Position numbers and translations under genes: made by a program
Shown: positions 1-11,490 of the stretch, piece after piece
Layout of the letters: each line of letters starts with the position of its first letter
How positions within the stretch are numbered: the first letter of the stretch is position 1
Origin: Mesostigma viride
Taxonomy: Eukaryota > Streptophyta > Mesostigmatophyceae > Mesostigmatales > Mesostigmataceae
NCBI GenBank assembly: GCA_009746045.1
Contig: RPFO01001609.1
Location: 1-49,378 of the forward strand
Direction of reading: 5' to 3'
DNA length: 49,378 nucleotides
The notes under the pieces: generated by a model
What the model was told of the DNA's origin: nothing
Database searches by the model: none
Seen by the model: only the letters and a program-made list of their open reading frames with translations

Positions 1-3000
1 CTTTTGTCCGCCCTCTCATCCCCCCTTTCATCCGCCCCTCATCCCCCTTTTTGTGCGCCCCCTCATCCCCCCTTTTTGTCCGCCCCCTCATCCCCCTTTT
101 TGTGCGCCCCCTCATCCCCCTTTGTCCGCCCCCTCATCCCCCTTTATGTCCGCCCTCTCATCCCCCTTTTTGTCCGCCCTCTCATCCCCCCTTTTTGTCC
201 GCCCTCTCATCCCCCCTTTATGTCCGCCCTCTCATCCCCCTTTTTGTCCACCCTCTCATCCCCCTTTTTGTCCACCCTCTCATCCCCCTTTTTGTCCGCC
301 TTCTCATCCCCCTTTTTGTCCGCCCTCTCATCCCCCTTTTTGTCCGCCCTCTCATCCCCCCTTTTTGTCCGCCCTCTCATCCCCCTTTTTGTCCGCCCCT
401 CATCCCCCCTTTTTGTCCGCCTTCTCATCCCCCCTTTTTGTCCGCCCCTCATCCCCCCTTTTGTCCGCCCCTCATCCCCCTTTATGTCCGCCCTCTCATC
501 CCCCCTTTTTGTCCGCCCTCTCATCCCCCTTTTTGTCCGCCTTCTCATCCCCCCTTTTTGTCCGCCCTCTCATCCCCCTTTTTGTCCGCCCTCTCATCCC
601 CCTTTTTGTCAGCCCTCTCATCCCCCCTTTTTGTCCGCCCCTCATCCCCCTTTTTGTCCGCCCTCTCATCCCCCTTTTTGTCCGCCCTCTCATCCCCCCT
701 TTTTGTCCGCCCCTCATCCCCCTTTTTGTCCGCCCCCTCATCCCCCTTTTGTCCGCCCTCTCATCCCCCTTTTTGTCCGCCCTCTCATCCCCCTTTTTGT
801 CCGCCTTCTCATCCCCCTTTTTGTCCGCCCCTCATCCCCCCTTTTGTCCGCCCCTCATCCCCCCTTTATGTCCGCCCTCTCATCCCCCCTTTTTGTCCGC
901 CCTCTCATCCCCCCTTTTTGTCCGCCCTCTCATCCCCCTTTTTGTCCGCCCTCTCATCCCCCTTTTTGTCCGCCTCTCATCCCCCTTTTTGTCCGCTCTC
1001 TCCCTTTTTGTCCGCCTTCTTCATCCCCCTTTTGTCCGCCTCTCATCCCCCTTTTTGTCCGCCCTCTCATCCCCCTTTTTGTCCGCCCTCTCATCCCCCC
1101 TTTTTGTCCGCCCTCTCATCCCCCTTTTTGTCCGCCTCTCATCCCCCTTTTTGTCCGCCTTCTCATCCCCCTTTTTGTCCGCCCTCTCATCCCCCTTTTT
1201 GTCCGCCCCTCATCCCCCCTTTTTGTCGCCCCTCATCCCCCCTTTTTGTCCGCCCCTCATCCCCCTTTTTGTCCGCCCTCTCATCCCCCTTTTTGTCCGC
1301 CTCTCATCCCCCCTTTTTGTCCGCCCTCTCATCCCCCTTTTTGTCCGCCTCTCATCCCCCTTTTTGTCCGCCCTCTCATCCCCCTTTTTGTCCGCCTCTC
1401 ATCCCCCCTTTTTGTCCGCCCTCTCATCCCCCCTTTTTGTCCGCCCTCTCATCCCCCTTTTTGTCCGCCCCTCATCCCCCTTTTTGTCCGCCCTCTCATC
1501 CCCCTTTTTGTCGCCCCTCATCCCCCTTTTTGTCCGCCTTCTCATCCCCCCTTTTTGTCCGCCCTCTCATCCCCCTTTTTGTCCGCCTTCTCATCCCCCT
1601 TTTTGTCCGCCCCCTCATCCCCCCTTTTTGTCCGCCCTCTCATCCCCCCTTTTGTCCGCCTCTCATCCCCCTTTTTGTCCGCCCCTCATCCCCCCTTTTT
1701 GTCCGCCCCTCATCCCCCTTTTTGTCCGCCCTCTCATCCCCCCTTTTTGTCAGCCCTCTCATCCCCCTTTTTGTCCGCCTTCTCATCCCCCTTTTTGTCC
1801 ACCCTCTCATCCCCCTTTTTGTCCGCCTTCTCATCCCCCTTTTTGTCCGCCCTCTCATCCCCCTTTTTGTCCGCCTTCTCATCCCCCCTTTTTGTCCACC
1901 CTCTCATCCCCCTTTTTGTCCGCCTTCTCATCCCCCCTTTTTGTCCGCCCTCTCATCCCCCCTTTTTGTCCGCCCTCTCATCCCCCCTTTTTGTCCGCCC
2001 TCTCATCCCCCTTTTTGTCCGCCCCTCATCCCCCCTTTTTGTCCGCCCTCTCATCCCCCTTTTTGTCCGCCCCTCATCCCCCTTTTTGTCCGCCCTCTCA
2101 TCCCCCTTTTTGCGCCCCCTCATCCCCCCTTTTGTGCGCCCCTCATCCCCCCTTTTTGTCCGCCCCTCATCCCCCTTTTTGTCCGCCCTCTCATCCCCCT
2201 TTTTGTCCGCCTTCTCATCCCCCCTTTTTGTCCGCCTTCTCATCCCCCCTTTTTGTGCGCCCCTCATCCCCCCTTTTTGTCAGCCCTCTCATCCCCCTTT
2301 TTGTCCGCCCCCTCATCCCCCCTTTTTGTCCGCCCTCTCATCCCCCTTTTTGTCCGCCCTCTCATCCCCCTTTTTGTCCACCCTCTCATCCCCCTTTTTG
2401 TCCCCCCTCATCCCCCTTTTTGTCCGCCCTCTCATCCCCCTTTTTGTCCGCCCTCTCATCCCCCCTTTTTGTCCGCCTCTCATCCCCCCTTTTTGTCCGC
2501 CCTCTCATCCCCCTTTTTGTCCGCCCTCTCATCCCCCTTTTTGTCCGCCCTCTCATCCCCCTTTTTGTCCGCCCTCTCATCCCCCTTTTTGTCCGCCCCT
2601 CATCCCCCTTTTTGTCCGCCCTCTCATCCCCCTTTTTGTCCCCCTCTCATCCCCCTTTTTGTCCGCCCTCTCATCCCCCTTTTTGTGCGCCCCCTCATCC
2701 CCCCTTTTTGTCCGCCCTCTCATCCCCCCTTTTTGTCCGCCCCTCATCCCCCTTTTTGTCCGCCCTCTCATCCCCCTTTTTGTCCGCCCTCTCATCCCCC
2801 CTTTTTGTCCGCCTTCTCATCCCCCTTTTTGTCCGCCCTCTCATCCCCCTTTTTGTCCGCCCTCTCATCCCCCTTTTTGTCCGCCCTCTCATCCCCCTTT
2901 TTGTCCGCCTTCTCATCCCCCCTTTTTGTCCGCCCTCTCATCCCCCCTTTTTGTCCGCCCCTCATCCCCCTTTTTGTCCGCCCTCTCATCCCCCTTTTTG

Positions 3001-5163
3001 TCCGCCCTCTCATCCCCCCTTTTTGTCGCCCTCTCATCCCCCTTTTTGTGCGCCCTCTCATCCCCCCTTTTTGTCCGCCCTCTCATCCCCCCTTTTTGTC
3101 CGCCCTCTCATCCCCCTTTTTGTCCGCCCCTCATCCCCCTTTTTGTCCGCCCTCTCATCCCCCTTTTTGTCCGCCCTCTCATCCCCCCTTTTTGTCCGCC
3201 CCTCATCCCCCTTTATGTCCGCCTTCTCATCCCCCCTTTTTGTCAGCCCTCTCATCCCCCTTTTTGTGCGCCTCTCATCCCCCTTTTTGTCCGCCCTCTC
3301 ATCCCCCCTTTTTGTCAGCCCTCTCATCCCCCCTTTTTGTGCGCCCTCTCATCCCCCTTTTTGTCAGCCCTCTCATCCCCCCTTTTTGTGCGCCCTCTCA
3401 TCCCCCCTTTTTGTCCGCCCTCTCATCCCCCTTTTTGTCCGCCCTCTCATCCCCCTTTTTGTCCGCCCTCTCATCCCCCTTTTTGTCCGCCCCTCATCCC
3501 CCCTTTATGTCCGCCTTCTCATCCCCCTTTTTGTCCGCCCTCTCATCCCCCCTTTTTGTCCGCCCCTCATCCCCCCTTTTTGTCCGCCTTCTCATCCCCC
3601 CTTTTTGTCCGCCTTCTCATCCCCCCTTTTTGTCCGCCCTCTCATCCCCCTTTTTGTCCGCCCCTCATCCCCCTTTTTGTGCGCCCTCTCATCCCCCTTT
3701 TTGTCCGCCCTCTCATCCCCCCTTTTTGTCCGCCCCCTCATCCCCCCTTTTTGTCCGCCCTCTCATCCCCCTTTTTGTCCGCCCCCTCATCCCCCCTTTT
3801 TTTCCCCCCCCATCCCCCTTTTTGTCCGCCCTCTCATCCCCCTTTTTGTCCGCCCTCTCATCCCCCCTTTTTGTCCGCCCTCTCATCCCCCCTTTTTGTC
3901 CGCCCTCTCATCCCCCCTTTATGTCCGCCTTCTCATCCCCCCTTTTTGTCCGCCCTCTCATCCCCCTTTTTGTCCGCCTTCTCATCCCCCCTTTTTGTCC
4001 GCCTTCTCATCCCCCCTTTTTGTCCGCCCCTCATCCCCCTTTTTGTCCACCCTCTCATCCCCCTTTTTGTCCGCCCCTCATCCCCCCTTTTTGTCCGCCC
4101 TCTCATCCCCCCTTTTTGTCCGCCTTCTCATCCCCCTTTTTGTCCGCCCTCTCATCCCCCTTTTTGTCCGCCCTCTCATCCCCCTTTTTGTCCGCCCTCT
4201 CATCCCCCCTTTATGTCCGCCCCTCATCCCCCCTTTTTGCGCCCTCTCATCCCCCCTTTTTGTCCGCCCCCTCATCCCCCTTTTTGTCCGCCCTCTCATC
4301 CCCCCTTTTTGTCCGCCCCCTCATCCCCCTTTTTTTCCGCCCCCATCCCCCTTTTTGTCCGCCCTCTCATCCCCCCTTTTTGTCCGCCCCTCATCCCCCC
4401 TTTTTGTCCGCCCCCTCATCCCCCTTTTTGTCCGCCCTCTCATCCCCCTTTATGTCCGCCTTCTCATCCCCCCTTTTTTTCCGCCCCCTCATCCCCCTTT
4501 TTGTCCGCCCCCTCATCCCCCCTTTTTGTCCGCCCTCTCATCCCCCTTTATGTCCGCCCCTCATCCCCCCTTTTTGTCCGCCCTCTCATCCCCCCTTTTT
4601 TTCCGCCCCCCCATCCCCCTTTTTGTCCGCCCTCTCATCCCCCTTTTTGTCCGCCCTCTCATCCCCCCTTTTTGTCCGCCCTCTCATCCCCCCTTTTTGT
4701 CCGCCCTCTCATCCCCCCTTTTTGTCCGCCCTCTCATCCCCCTTTTTGTCCGCCCCCTCATCCCCCCTTTTTGTCCGCCCTCTCATCCCCCCTTTTTGTC
4801 CGCCCCCTCATCCCCCCTTTTTGTCCGCCCTCTCATCCCCCCTTTTTGTCCGCCTTCTCATCCCCCCTTTTTGTCCGCCCTCTCATCCCCCCTTTTTGTC
4901 AGCCCCCTCATCCCCCTTTTTGTCCGCCCTCTCATCCCCCTTTTTGTCCGCCCTCTCATCCCCCCTTTTTGTCCGCCCCCTCATCCCCCCTTTTTGTCCG
5001 CCCTCTCATCCCCCCTTTTTGTCCGCCCTCTCATCCCCCCTTTTTGTCCGCCCCCTCATCCCCCCTTTTTGTCCGCCCTCTCATCCCCCCTTTTTGTCCG
5101 CCCTCTCATCCCCCCTTTTTGTCCGCCCTCTCATCCCCCCTTTTTGTCCGCCCTCTCATCCCT
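1..5163. repeat. Intronic C/T-rich minisatellite, unit about 25 bp, roughly 200 copies
   Basis: A near-perfect tandem array with unit CTTTTTGTCCGCCCTCTCAT followed by 5 or 6 C. Unit length varies between about 23 and 26 bp, mostly through the C run and through the CCCTCTC, CCTTCTC, CCCCTC and CCCTC variants. Other variants are GTCAGCC, GTCCACC, GTGCGCC and TTTATGTCC. The last 500 bp (about 4640-5160) are the most uniform, mostly 26-bp units, which suggests recent expansion there. The plus strand is almost purine-free. No unit contains a plus-strand stop codon in any frame, so all three frames stay open for more than 1,700 codons; this is a composition artefact and not a gene. The array begins before the window. 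Confidence 0.97.
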
Positions 5164-5239
5164 CGTTCCCTCCTATTTGTTACCTTCACGATCCTCCCCA
5201 ACCCCACCCCACCTAACCCACCACGACCACCGCCGCCAG

Positions 5240-5357
5240 GTGGACGGCGAGCTGCGCCAGTGCGGCCACACGCGAGACATGCTGTTCCCCGTCCCCCGTC
5301 TCATCAGCTTTGTCAGCGGCATCATGACGCTCTACGAGGGTGACATCATTCTCACAG
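5240..5357 (+). CDS. FAHD1-like gene (fumarylacetoacetate hydrolase family), penultimate exon
   Basis: The translation opens VDGELRQCGHTRDMLF and ends ISFVSGIMTLYEGDIILT, which matches the C-terminal half of FAHD1-type acylpyruvase / oxaloacetate decarboxylase; GDIILTGTP is the family signature. FAHD1 proteins are usually mitochondrial or cytosolic metal-dependent enzymes that cleave acylpyruvates and decarboxylate oxaloacetate. The exon starts after a CAG acceptor at 5237-5239, preceded by a pyrimidine-rich tract, and ends at ACAG/GTGGGT. Splicing to 8316 completes TGTPEGVGPV in frame (phase 1). The metal-binding half lies upstream of the window. The 5-kb minisatellite ends about 75 bp before this exon, so it sits in the upstream intron. 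Confidence 0.88.
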
Positions 5358-5469
5358 GTGGGTGATGTCATCATCTCAGGCTCCAGTATTAAGGGGACTC
5401 GCACGTCCAAAAGCCTGAAAAACTGACTTGAATGAATATCAGTTCCAATGCACTCGGGAACCATCTAGT

Positions 5470-5895
5470 GATGATTGAGTACCATAAATATGATGTTTGG
5501 ACATTCATGCCACCACTTGTTGGGGGTACTACCCCCAACCACGCACCGGTGGCGAGCTAAAAATAGAAAAAGACGCTATTTATGAGATATTTTGCCCAAG
5601 ACAAACCACTTATCCAAATGACCTGCCCGTACATTTCTGCAAAGTTCCCCCACTTTTTAAAAAGCTGGGCTATTTACATGGCCAAAATGGTCACATTTGT
5701 TTGAGTTATTAATTTTCCCGTAAAATGGGTACTTTTTTGAGCCAAAAAAAAAATCAAATCATTAACACATCAGATTGGGTCATCCATACATTTTATATTC
5801 CGCTGAGTGGGGGGAAACACAACCCCAAAGTTTGAGCTCATTCTGACAAGCGTAGCTCAAGTTATTGATTTTCCTGTGATGCCTCCTGGGTAGAC
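5470..5895 (+). repeat. Dispersed repeat, copy 1 (inverted homologue at 25075-25495)
   Basis: Shares the block CTAAAAATAGAAAAAGACGC, the ACCATAAATATGAT segment and a CCCCAAAGTTTGAG / AACTTGAGCT block with the minus strand of 25075-25495. The order of blocks is the same and identity is perhaps 60-75% by eye. There are no recognisable protein motifs. It is probably an old non-autonomous element; its ends are not defined. Confidence 0.6.
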
Positions 5896-7336
5896 GCTAA
5901 AAGAGAATTGAGCTAGTGCTGAGCCAAAATGACATCTGTTTTGCTACCCTAGACACCCAAAAACATGCCCACTTTGATCACGGAGTGTGAGGAGGATGTC
6001 CGGAGCGTCATACGCCCCACCCCTCCATCGGCACAGCCAGCCTTGTGAGTCTACCCTTAACAACAAGGCTGATAGGACGACACGCCTGAGCAGCATATGT
6101 AATGCCTATCTCAGGCTAATAATGTGTGATTTTGTGCCAACAACATAGTTGTTCCACCCAACAACACATTAAAAACCCTCTTCCAAAATGCCCAACAAGC
6201 CGGACATGTGGAGGACCACACACGCAGTATATAAAGAGAAAATAAGCTGACTTTTTATCCAGCCAACCTGTGGCTAGCTGCTCTGGTTAGCATGACAAAG
6301 GCTATCATTTACTCAGTGGGGAAGGTGAAGAGACCATTGGAACAGCCTACCTGACGCATGTGCCACCAAAGCATTGTGTCCCGCAAAATGCACACTGCCT
6401 CCTTTCTAACAAGCACGAGCCGCTTTCTTTAGGAGACAGGTGCCAGCTCGTCAGTGTCTGGGGAAAATGATGCCGCTGCTTAGGAAGACCGCGTGAATTT
6501 CCTCGAACACAACTGTCTATAAAGCAAAAGAAATTTCAGAGAAGCATGGAAATAAAAGCATTACACCTTCCCGACAGGTTGCGGGCCACGCGCTGCAGAA
6601 AGCCAGCCACGTCACAGACGAACTTGCTAAAAGACACCCAGGAATCCAGCGATGCAGCGCCAGGACCCGCAACTTCCTGGCTGCATCTGGCCGGAAAGAA
6701 GGCAAAAAGCTTACGCTCAACGAGCTAAGAAAGCAGGAAAACGCTAGCTTAAGACGTTTAATACAAGAACGTACCATAACGGGCATTTATTCGTGCCCAG
6801 GCACACAAGAAAGTCCACCCTTTCATGGAGAGGTTGGGCACGCATCGCGCAGGCCTAATGTTATCTTACCGCAAAATGACGGGAAAGGTAAAGATAGCAG
6901 CGGGAATTTTTACGGCTTTAGAAACATCATTAAACTAGCTTTCCTTACGACCATCAAAACTGGCAACAATCGACAATCACACCGGCAGGCATCCATTATA
7001 CTTTATTCATCCCGACAGAAATTCAGGCCGGACCCCCCCTGCCGATGGCAAAGAAAAAAAGCCTGCGACATTATAGATCGCAACCATCCCGCCATAAATT
7101 AGAATCAGTAACTAATTTTCTCCAACAATCGAGCATTTTTTCTGCTTTCCGCGTGCCACATTTGTCACGTTTCGTCTAAAAGCAGTCGCCATGGCCACTT
7201 CCGCAAGGGGTGCGCGCACCGTGCCCCCACTTTTCACGGTACGGAGGGTACCGCGGAATTTTTTTGGCGCGGAAAATATTCGCCGCGCCGAGTCCCCTTA
7301 AGGGTAATTTATTGATACCACATGGTAGTGTGCACA

Positions 7337-7337
7337 T

Positions 7338-7417
<80 letters not shown>

Positions 7418-7419
7418 TC
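7337..7419. repeat. (TTTC)n microsatellite
   Basis: An uninterrupted TTTC tetranucleotide array of about 20 copies, followed by a short imperfect T/C spacer and then the ATTC array. Open frames over it encode only Phe-Leu-Ser repeats and are not genes. Confidence 0.98.
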
Positions 7420-7438
7420 ATTTTTTCATTCTTTCTCT

Positions 7439-7590
7439 CATTCATTCATTCATCATTTCATTTTCATTCATTCATTCATTCATTCATTCATTCATTCATT
7501 CATTCATTCATTCATTCATTCATTCATTCATTCATTCATTCATTCATTCATTCATTCATTCATTCATTCATTCATTCATTCATTCATTCA
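7439..7590. repeat. (ATTC)n microsatellite
   Basis: A TTCA/ATTC tetranucleotide array of about 35 copies with a short interruption near 7453-7468. With the TTTC array it forms a compound microsatellite inside the FAHD1-like intron. The Ser-Phe-Ile-His reading frames across it are artefacts. Confidence 0.98.
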
Positions 7591-8315
7591 CTCGTTCAGG
7601 GTTCACCCACAACCCCCATTAATCTGGTGCACAGGTGGGCAGCGTAGAGGTGCCAGGCATACGTTGGTGGTTGTATTGGGGCCCTCATCCTACGCCCATG
7701 CAAAATCCTTTCGTGGTTGTTGATTACAAACGGATTGATTTCATGAGGAAGCTACAGTGACCACGGCTCACGACAGGCATGAAGGCAGTCCGGTATTCAT
7801 CGGCCTCTGTCGAGTTTCCTCGTATCCATCCGGTTACGCCCGCAAAGCACCCGCAGGGCCCGCTTGTTGGACCCTCCCGTGCGACGTGATGGCGACATTC
7901 TCACAATATAACCCGCTTGAAAGCCGGTGTTGGTGTCCTACGTACTGTAGGTTGCTACCGGCCGCCGGACCATCTGTGTCCCCTAGACACAGGGCGGCAG
8001 GTCCCCTAGGCAGGTCATCTGGTGGGGAGCAGTCGGGCGCGCGCGTGCCGCCAGGTCCGCCCACTCCTGGCCCTGCGATAGTCCCCCCCCTAGGGGCCCC
8101 TAGGGGTATTCGTACGTCACGGCCCAAACGGTACCATGGGGCGATCAAGCCAAGGGGCCCTGGAGCCATGAAGGTGGCTCCTACCCACCTTATTCTGCCC
8201 ACCTTGTCTTTTGTGTCCCACCTGTGTGGTCCGTGCCGCAGCAACGGTTCTACCTTGTATGACTGACACCTGCCCCCCCGCTGCCACCTGGCACTGCTGG
8301 CTACTCTGCACGCAG

Positions 8316-8497
8316 GCACCCCCGAGGGCGTGGGCCCCGTGCGTGATGGGCAGGTGATCACGGCAGGGATTACGGGGGTGACGGAGATGAGCTTTGAGGT
8401 GAAGAAGCGCGACAGCGCCGCCACCGCGCTCTCCTTCAACGCGCCACCTGGCGCCGAGGAAAGCGCACCTGAGGTGCCAGGTGTCCCCAGCGCGTGA
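8316..8497 (+). CDS. FAHD1-like gene, terminal exon
   Basis: Starts after GCACGCAG. Joined to the exon at 5240-5357 it reads TGTPEGVGPVRDGQVITAG, then ITGVTEMSFEVKK, the classic FAHD1 C-terminus. It then runs into a 28-residue tail (starting RDSAATALSFNAPP) that ordinary FAHD1 proteins lack, and stops at TGA 8495-8497. The tail is Pro/Ala-rich and may be lineage-specific. The phase-1 join and the matched flanking splice sites make the call firm. The gene end and poly(A) site were not identified. Confidence 0.88.
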
Positions 8498-10199
8498 GCA
8501 AGGGGCGCGTGAGCACGTGAGGGAGTGAAGCAACATGAGCGCGGCAGCAGGGGGGGCGCAGCGGGTAAGAGCGACGATTGGATCCACATCAGTACCCCCA
8601 AGTCCGAGCGAGGAAGAACCCGCCCCACGGCTCACGCCTCATGCCGGGTCGTAACTGGCGCGCCCTGCACAGAAGCACCAGAGCGCAGGAGCAGGCAGGG
8701 GGGGCGGCGTACTCGTGCTCGGCGTGAACATAGTCCTGCCGCCCAAGCAAGGGTGAGGTCGTGGCCCGTCTAGTCATTGGTGGTGGCGGAAGGACTTGGC
8801 AGCGTGTTTGTTGCAAGCCTTGCACTTTGTTAACGGCGTGGGCGTGGTGGTGTGGATAAGTGGGTGTGCGCACCTGTGGCCTCCACCCGCACGCACACAT
8901 CCATGGCCAGGAAATGTGCTTCATCACAGCACCAACGCGTGCCCGGTGCTTGAAGCATGCCACATGCCCGGCACCTTGCCATAGCTGCTCTTGTCCCATG
9001 CCCTTGGCATGCCCAGGGATGTGGGCGAGCTGTGCAGGCAGGGGCATATGCAGGCACAGCAGGCGTGGCCGGTGGTGCTGTGGTGCTGATAAGGCACGCC
9101 AAGTGGGTGTTGGGTCCAACTGGGTGTTGCCCTGGATGGGCAGCACAGCAAGAAGCATCAACCTGTTTCAAGGGGCTGGAGTGATAGCTACGCCCTGGGC
9201 ATGGCACAAGGGAGGTGGGCAGCAGCTTGAAACGCAAGCAGGGCATAAGGTACACGAGCAGCTGTGCACAGGTGGCGATGGCAAAGGAGATGTGTGGAGG
9301 CGGTGGCAGCAGCCTTGGAAGTGGGTGCCAAAGCCATGCCATCCATACAGGGTGTTCCCAGTGTGTGCAGGGTGCAGCACAGCGTTCGTCCACTCCATGT
9401 GCCTTGGTGCCTGGACAGGGCGTGTGGGGCCTGGGCCGACGATCAGCAGGCAAGGTAAGGCAAGGGACTTGCCGTCATCCCCATGGGTTTCTACAACCAC
9501 GATGCCTTCCCGTTCTCTTCTCAGGAAGCGTCACGGATGCTGGCTCCCTGGAATGTTGCGAGGACACGCACGTATGGACGAGAAACATATCTATATCTGT
9601 TTAGGTGGGCACCCACCTTGTCACCCTGAGGGACGCTTGCAGTCATGAGCCCTGTGGCATCCAATGTAACCATTGGCCTGCCCATTTGCAGAAATAATGT
9701 GGCAGGGGAAATCCCAGCATACCGCATCTCCTCGCCAACTGGATTATGGCGCATATGTGCTTATCTCTCCTGAAAGCGTCAGCAACAAAAGTGTCATGCA
9801 CAGGTGCTTGATTGGGATCCACAGCGCAAGAGACCCACCCATTTTAATGTCGAGGCTTTGTGCTCGTCGACGTGGTCAACTAAGGCGGTCCAGACCAAGT
9901 GGGCCCAAGTAGTAGAGGACAATGACCCCCCCGCTGTGGGGAAGAAGCGTTTTTGCACTCGTGGGAAGAATGCTAGGAGCGACCGCTAGGGTCTGGCTCC
10001 CTATAGATGGATGTTACGACCCGGTTCTCCACTTCCACCTCGACCACGTGTGAACCAATGCCGACCTCGACTAACCTGTCCTAGACTAACTAATCCGGTA
10101 GAAGGAGAAACTCTATTCTGTGCGAAAGATCTCGGAGCTGGTGCGATCAATACACTTCTGTATGACTTCCCGAACTGTGCCATTACGATTATAACGTAA
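8498..10199. other. Intergenic stretch with no recognised gene; possible LINE remnant near 9800-9990
   Basis: Several overlapping open frames on both strands (8525-9650) look like GC-rich shadows without motifs. A short plus-strand stretch at about 9804-9989 contains KWAQVVEDNDPPAVGKKRF, which resembles the C-terminal tail of the LINE proteins in this window (KDRWQVVMKETTPKPVGAPR in LINE-A). This may be a decayed LINE 3' end. Nothing else could be supported. Confidence 0.35.
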
Positions 10200-10919
10200 G
10201 ACGTCGATAGGTGGCAATTACACAAACAACCAGGGCTCAACTCCCGCGGCTGCTCGACGGGACTGCGGTACCGTTCTGTGATCGCTTCAAACTGTTGGGG
10301 AGCATGCTCCGTGACACGGCAGACGATGTGGACACCCGCATCGGCCTGGCCTGGGCCAGGCTCCGCTCGCTCAACACCTACTGGCACTCGAAGGACCTGG
10401 GCGAGGACTGCAAGCGATTGCTCTTCAAGGTCCTGGTCCTCACAGTGCTCACCTACTGCACCGAGGTATGGACGCTCACAGACAAGCTGGTCACCCGGCT
10501 GAACGGCACAGTATACAGGATGCTCCGACAGGTCCTGAATGTAGGGTTTTCCACGCATAGGTCACTAGAGTCTTAATATAAGGGTATGCCCCGTATTTCG
10601 GATGAGATTAGGCAGTGTAGGATAGCATTTGTAGGACATCTTGCTCGAACCGTCAGGTAGACACCGGCACGCCGCCCTTGGTCTGGCCGGCCCCCAGCGG
10701 CTTGGCCAGCCCGGCAGGGCGGCATATCCTGACCTGGCCTGGCCTCAAGGACAAGCCCCGCAGGGCAGGTAGACCTGCCATGAACTATACAGATCAGTTG
10801 CTGGCCGACCTCGTGGTCCCAGCCCAGTTTGAACACCGCATTTCCTCCCTCTCTCTAGCTTGGACTGCTGTGCAGGACAAGAAGAGGCGGCAGACCAGTG
10901 TCCAGGCCCACACGCCAGC
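10200..10919 (+). pseudogene. LINE-B, C-terminal part of the RT protein (broken)
   Basis: Residues such as DRFKLLGSMLRDTADDVDTR, FKVLVLTVLTYCTEVWTL and RMLRQVLNVGF match the post-RT C-terminal region of LINE-A (KLLGSWLPDCEDDMTTRIG, LTYGAETWTL) and of LINE-C. The frame stops at about 10576 and resumes in other frames: IAFVGHLART near 10628, then GRHILTWPGLKD and FEHRISSLSLAW at about 10720-10860. It is therefore a pseudogene with several frameshifts. The element is cut at 10919 by the solo LTR, and its 3' UTR continues at 21411-21590. The catalytic RT part is absent, so this is a 5'-truncated copy or its upstream part has decayed. Confidence 0.75.
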
Positions 10920-11295
10920 AGTTGAGAATGACTTTGGAATTGTTTGGTTGCAATGCCTAGAAACCTTGTCCTGCACTGTCGTTACAAGTATGGCAATGCA
11001 GTATGCGTTGTGCACATGGAACCTTCTAGACACCAGACGCCAAACTTAAGTCTGCCATGGTTATATCTTAACAACCCGTGGCAAGACTGCAACCATTGTG
11101 GCAACCATTTTGGCCAACGACATGAGTCGCGCTGGATTCATTGTCCGCATCCAGGCAATCAACATCACGTGCGGCAAACTGATATATTGCATAACAGAAA
11201 ACCTGGACAGAATAATGCATACGTTTATTTCAATGTGTCGTTCCGACAGTATTTTTCCGAGCCCTGCCCAGCATAATTTGTAATGCTTTACAACT
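10920..11295 (-). mobile_element. Solo LTR of the copia family, TSD CCAGC
   Basis: Homologous to the 432-bp LTRs at 14301-14732 and 20026-20457. It begins AGTTGAG and ends ACAACT, flanked by CCAGC at 10915-10919 and 11296-11300. It lacks about 75 bp of the LTR between GGTTGCAATG and CCTAGAAACC and carries a 12-bp duplication near 11090. It differs at several further positions, so it is older than the full copy. It is probably left by LTR-LTR recombination of a copia insertion in LINE-B. Confidence 0.85.
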
Positions 11296-11490
11296 CCAGC
11301 CCCCTGCTCGGCCCCCGCCGTCACCGCCATCGCCACCGGCATCGACGGTCACCTGCTCCCCAGCACGTGTGGGGATCCGCCGGGGCAACTTCAGCTCAGG
11401 TATGGCTGCCAGGCTTGGCCGTCCCCCTAATAAATTCGTTCGCTTTGCACCTGAGCCGGAGCCCGCGCTGCGAACCCTTCTCTCCTATCA

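Larger units (their letters stand above)
5358..8315 (+). other. Intron of the FAHD1-like gene
   Basis: Donor GTGGGT at 5358 and acceptor GCACGCAG ending at 8315 join the two FAHD1-like exons in frame. The intron is about 2.96 kb. It holds a dispersed repeat (about 5470-5895) and the TTTC and ATTC arrays (7337-7590). I see no coding signal in the remainder (5900-7330 and 7600-8300); the open frames there lack family motifs. Confidence 0.8.

Noticed and set aside
1-5163. CRISPR-like array
   Set aside because: The repeats are contiguous without unique spacers, and the DNA is clearly eukaryotic.
4-5365. Three overlapping plus-strand ORFs of more than 1,700 codons (and many short minus-strand Arg/Lys/Gly-rich ORFs)
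   Set aside because: They are read from a tandem array that has no plus-strand stop codon in any frame. Unit lengths are not multiples of three and all frames are open equally, so there is no coding selection.
7176-7723. ORFs rich in Phe/Leu/Ser, Ser/Phe/Ile/His or Lys/Glu/Arg
   Set aside because: They translate the TTTC and ATTC microsatellites.
8589-9650. Several overlapping ORFs of 70-260 codons on both strands
   Set aside because: No domain or motif, mutual overlap in many frames, and no splice-supported structure.
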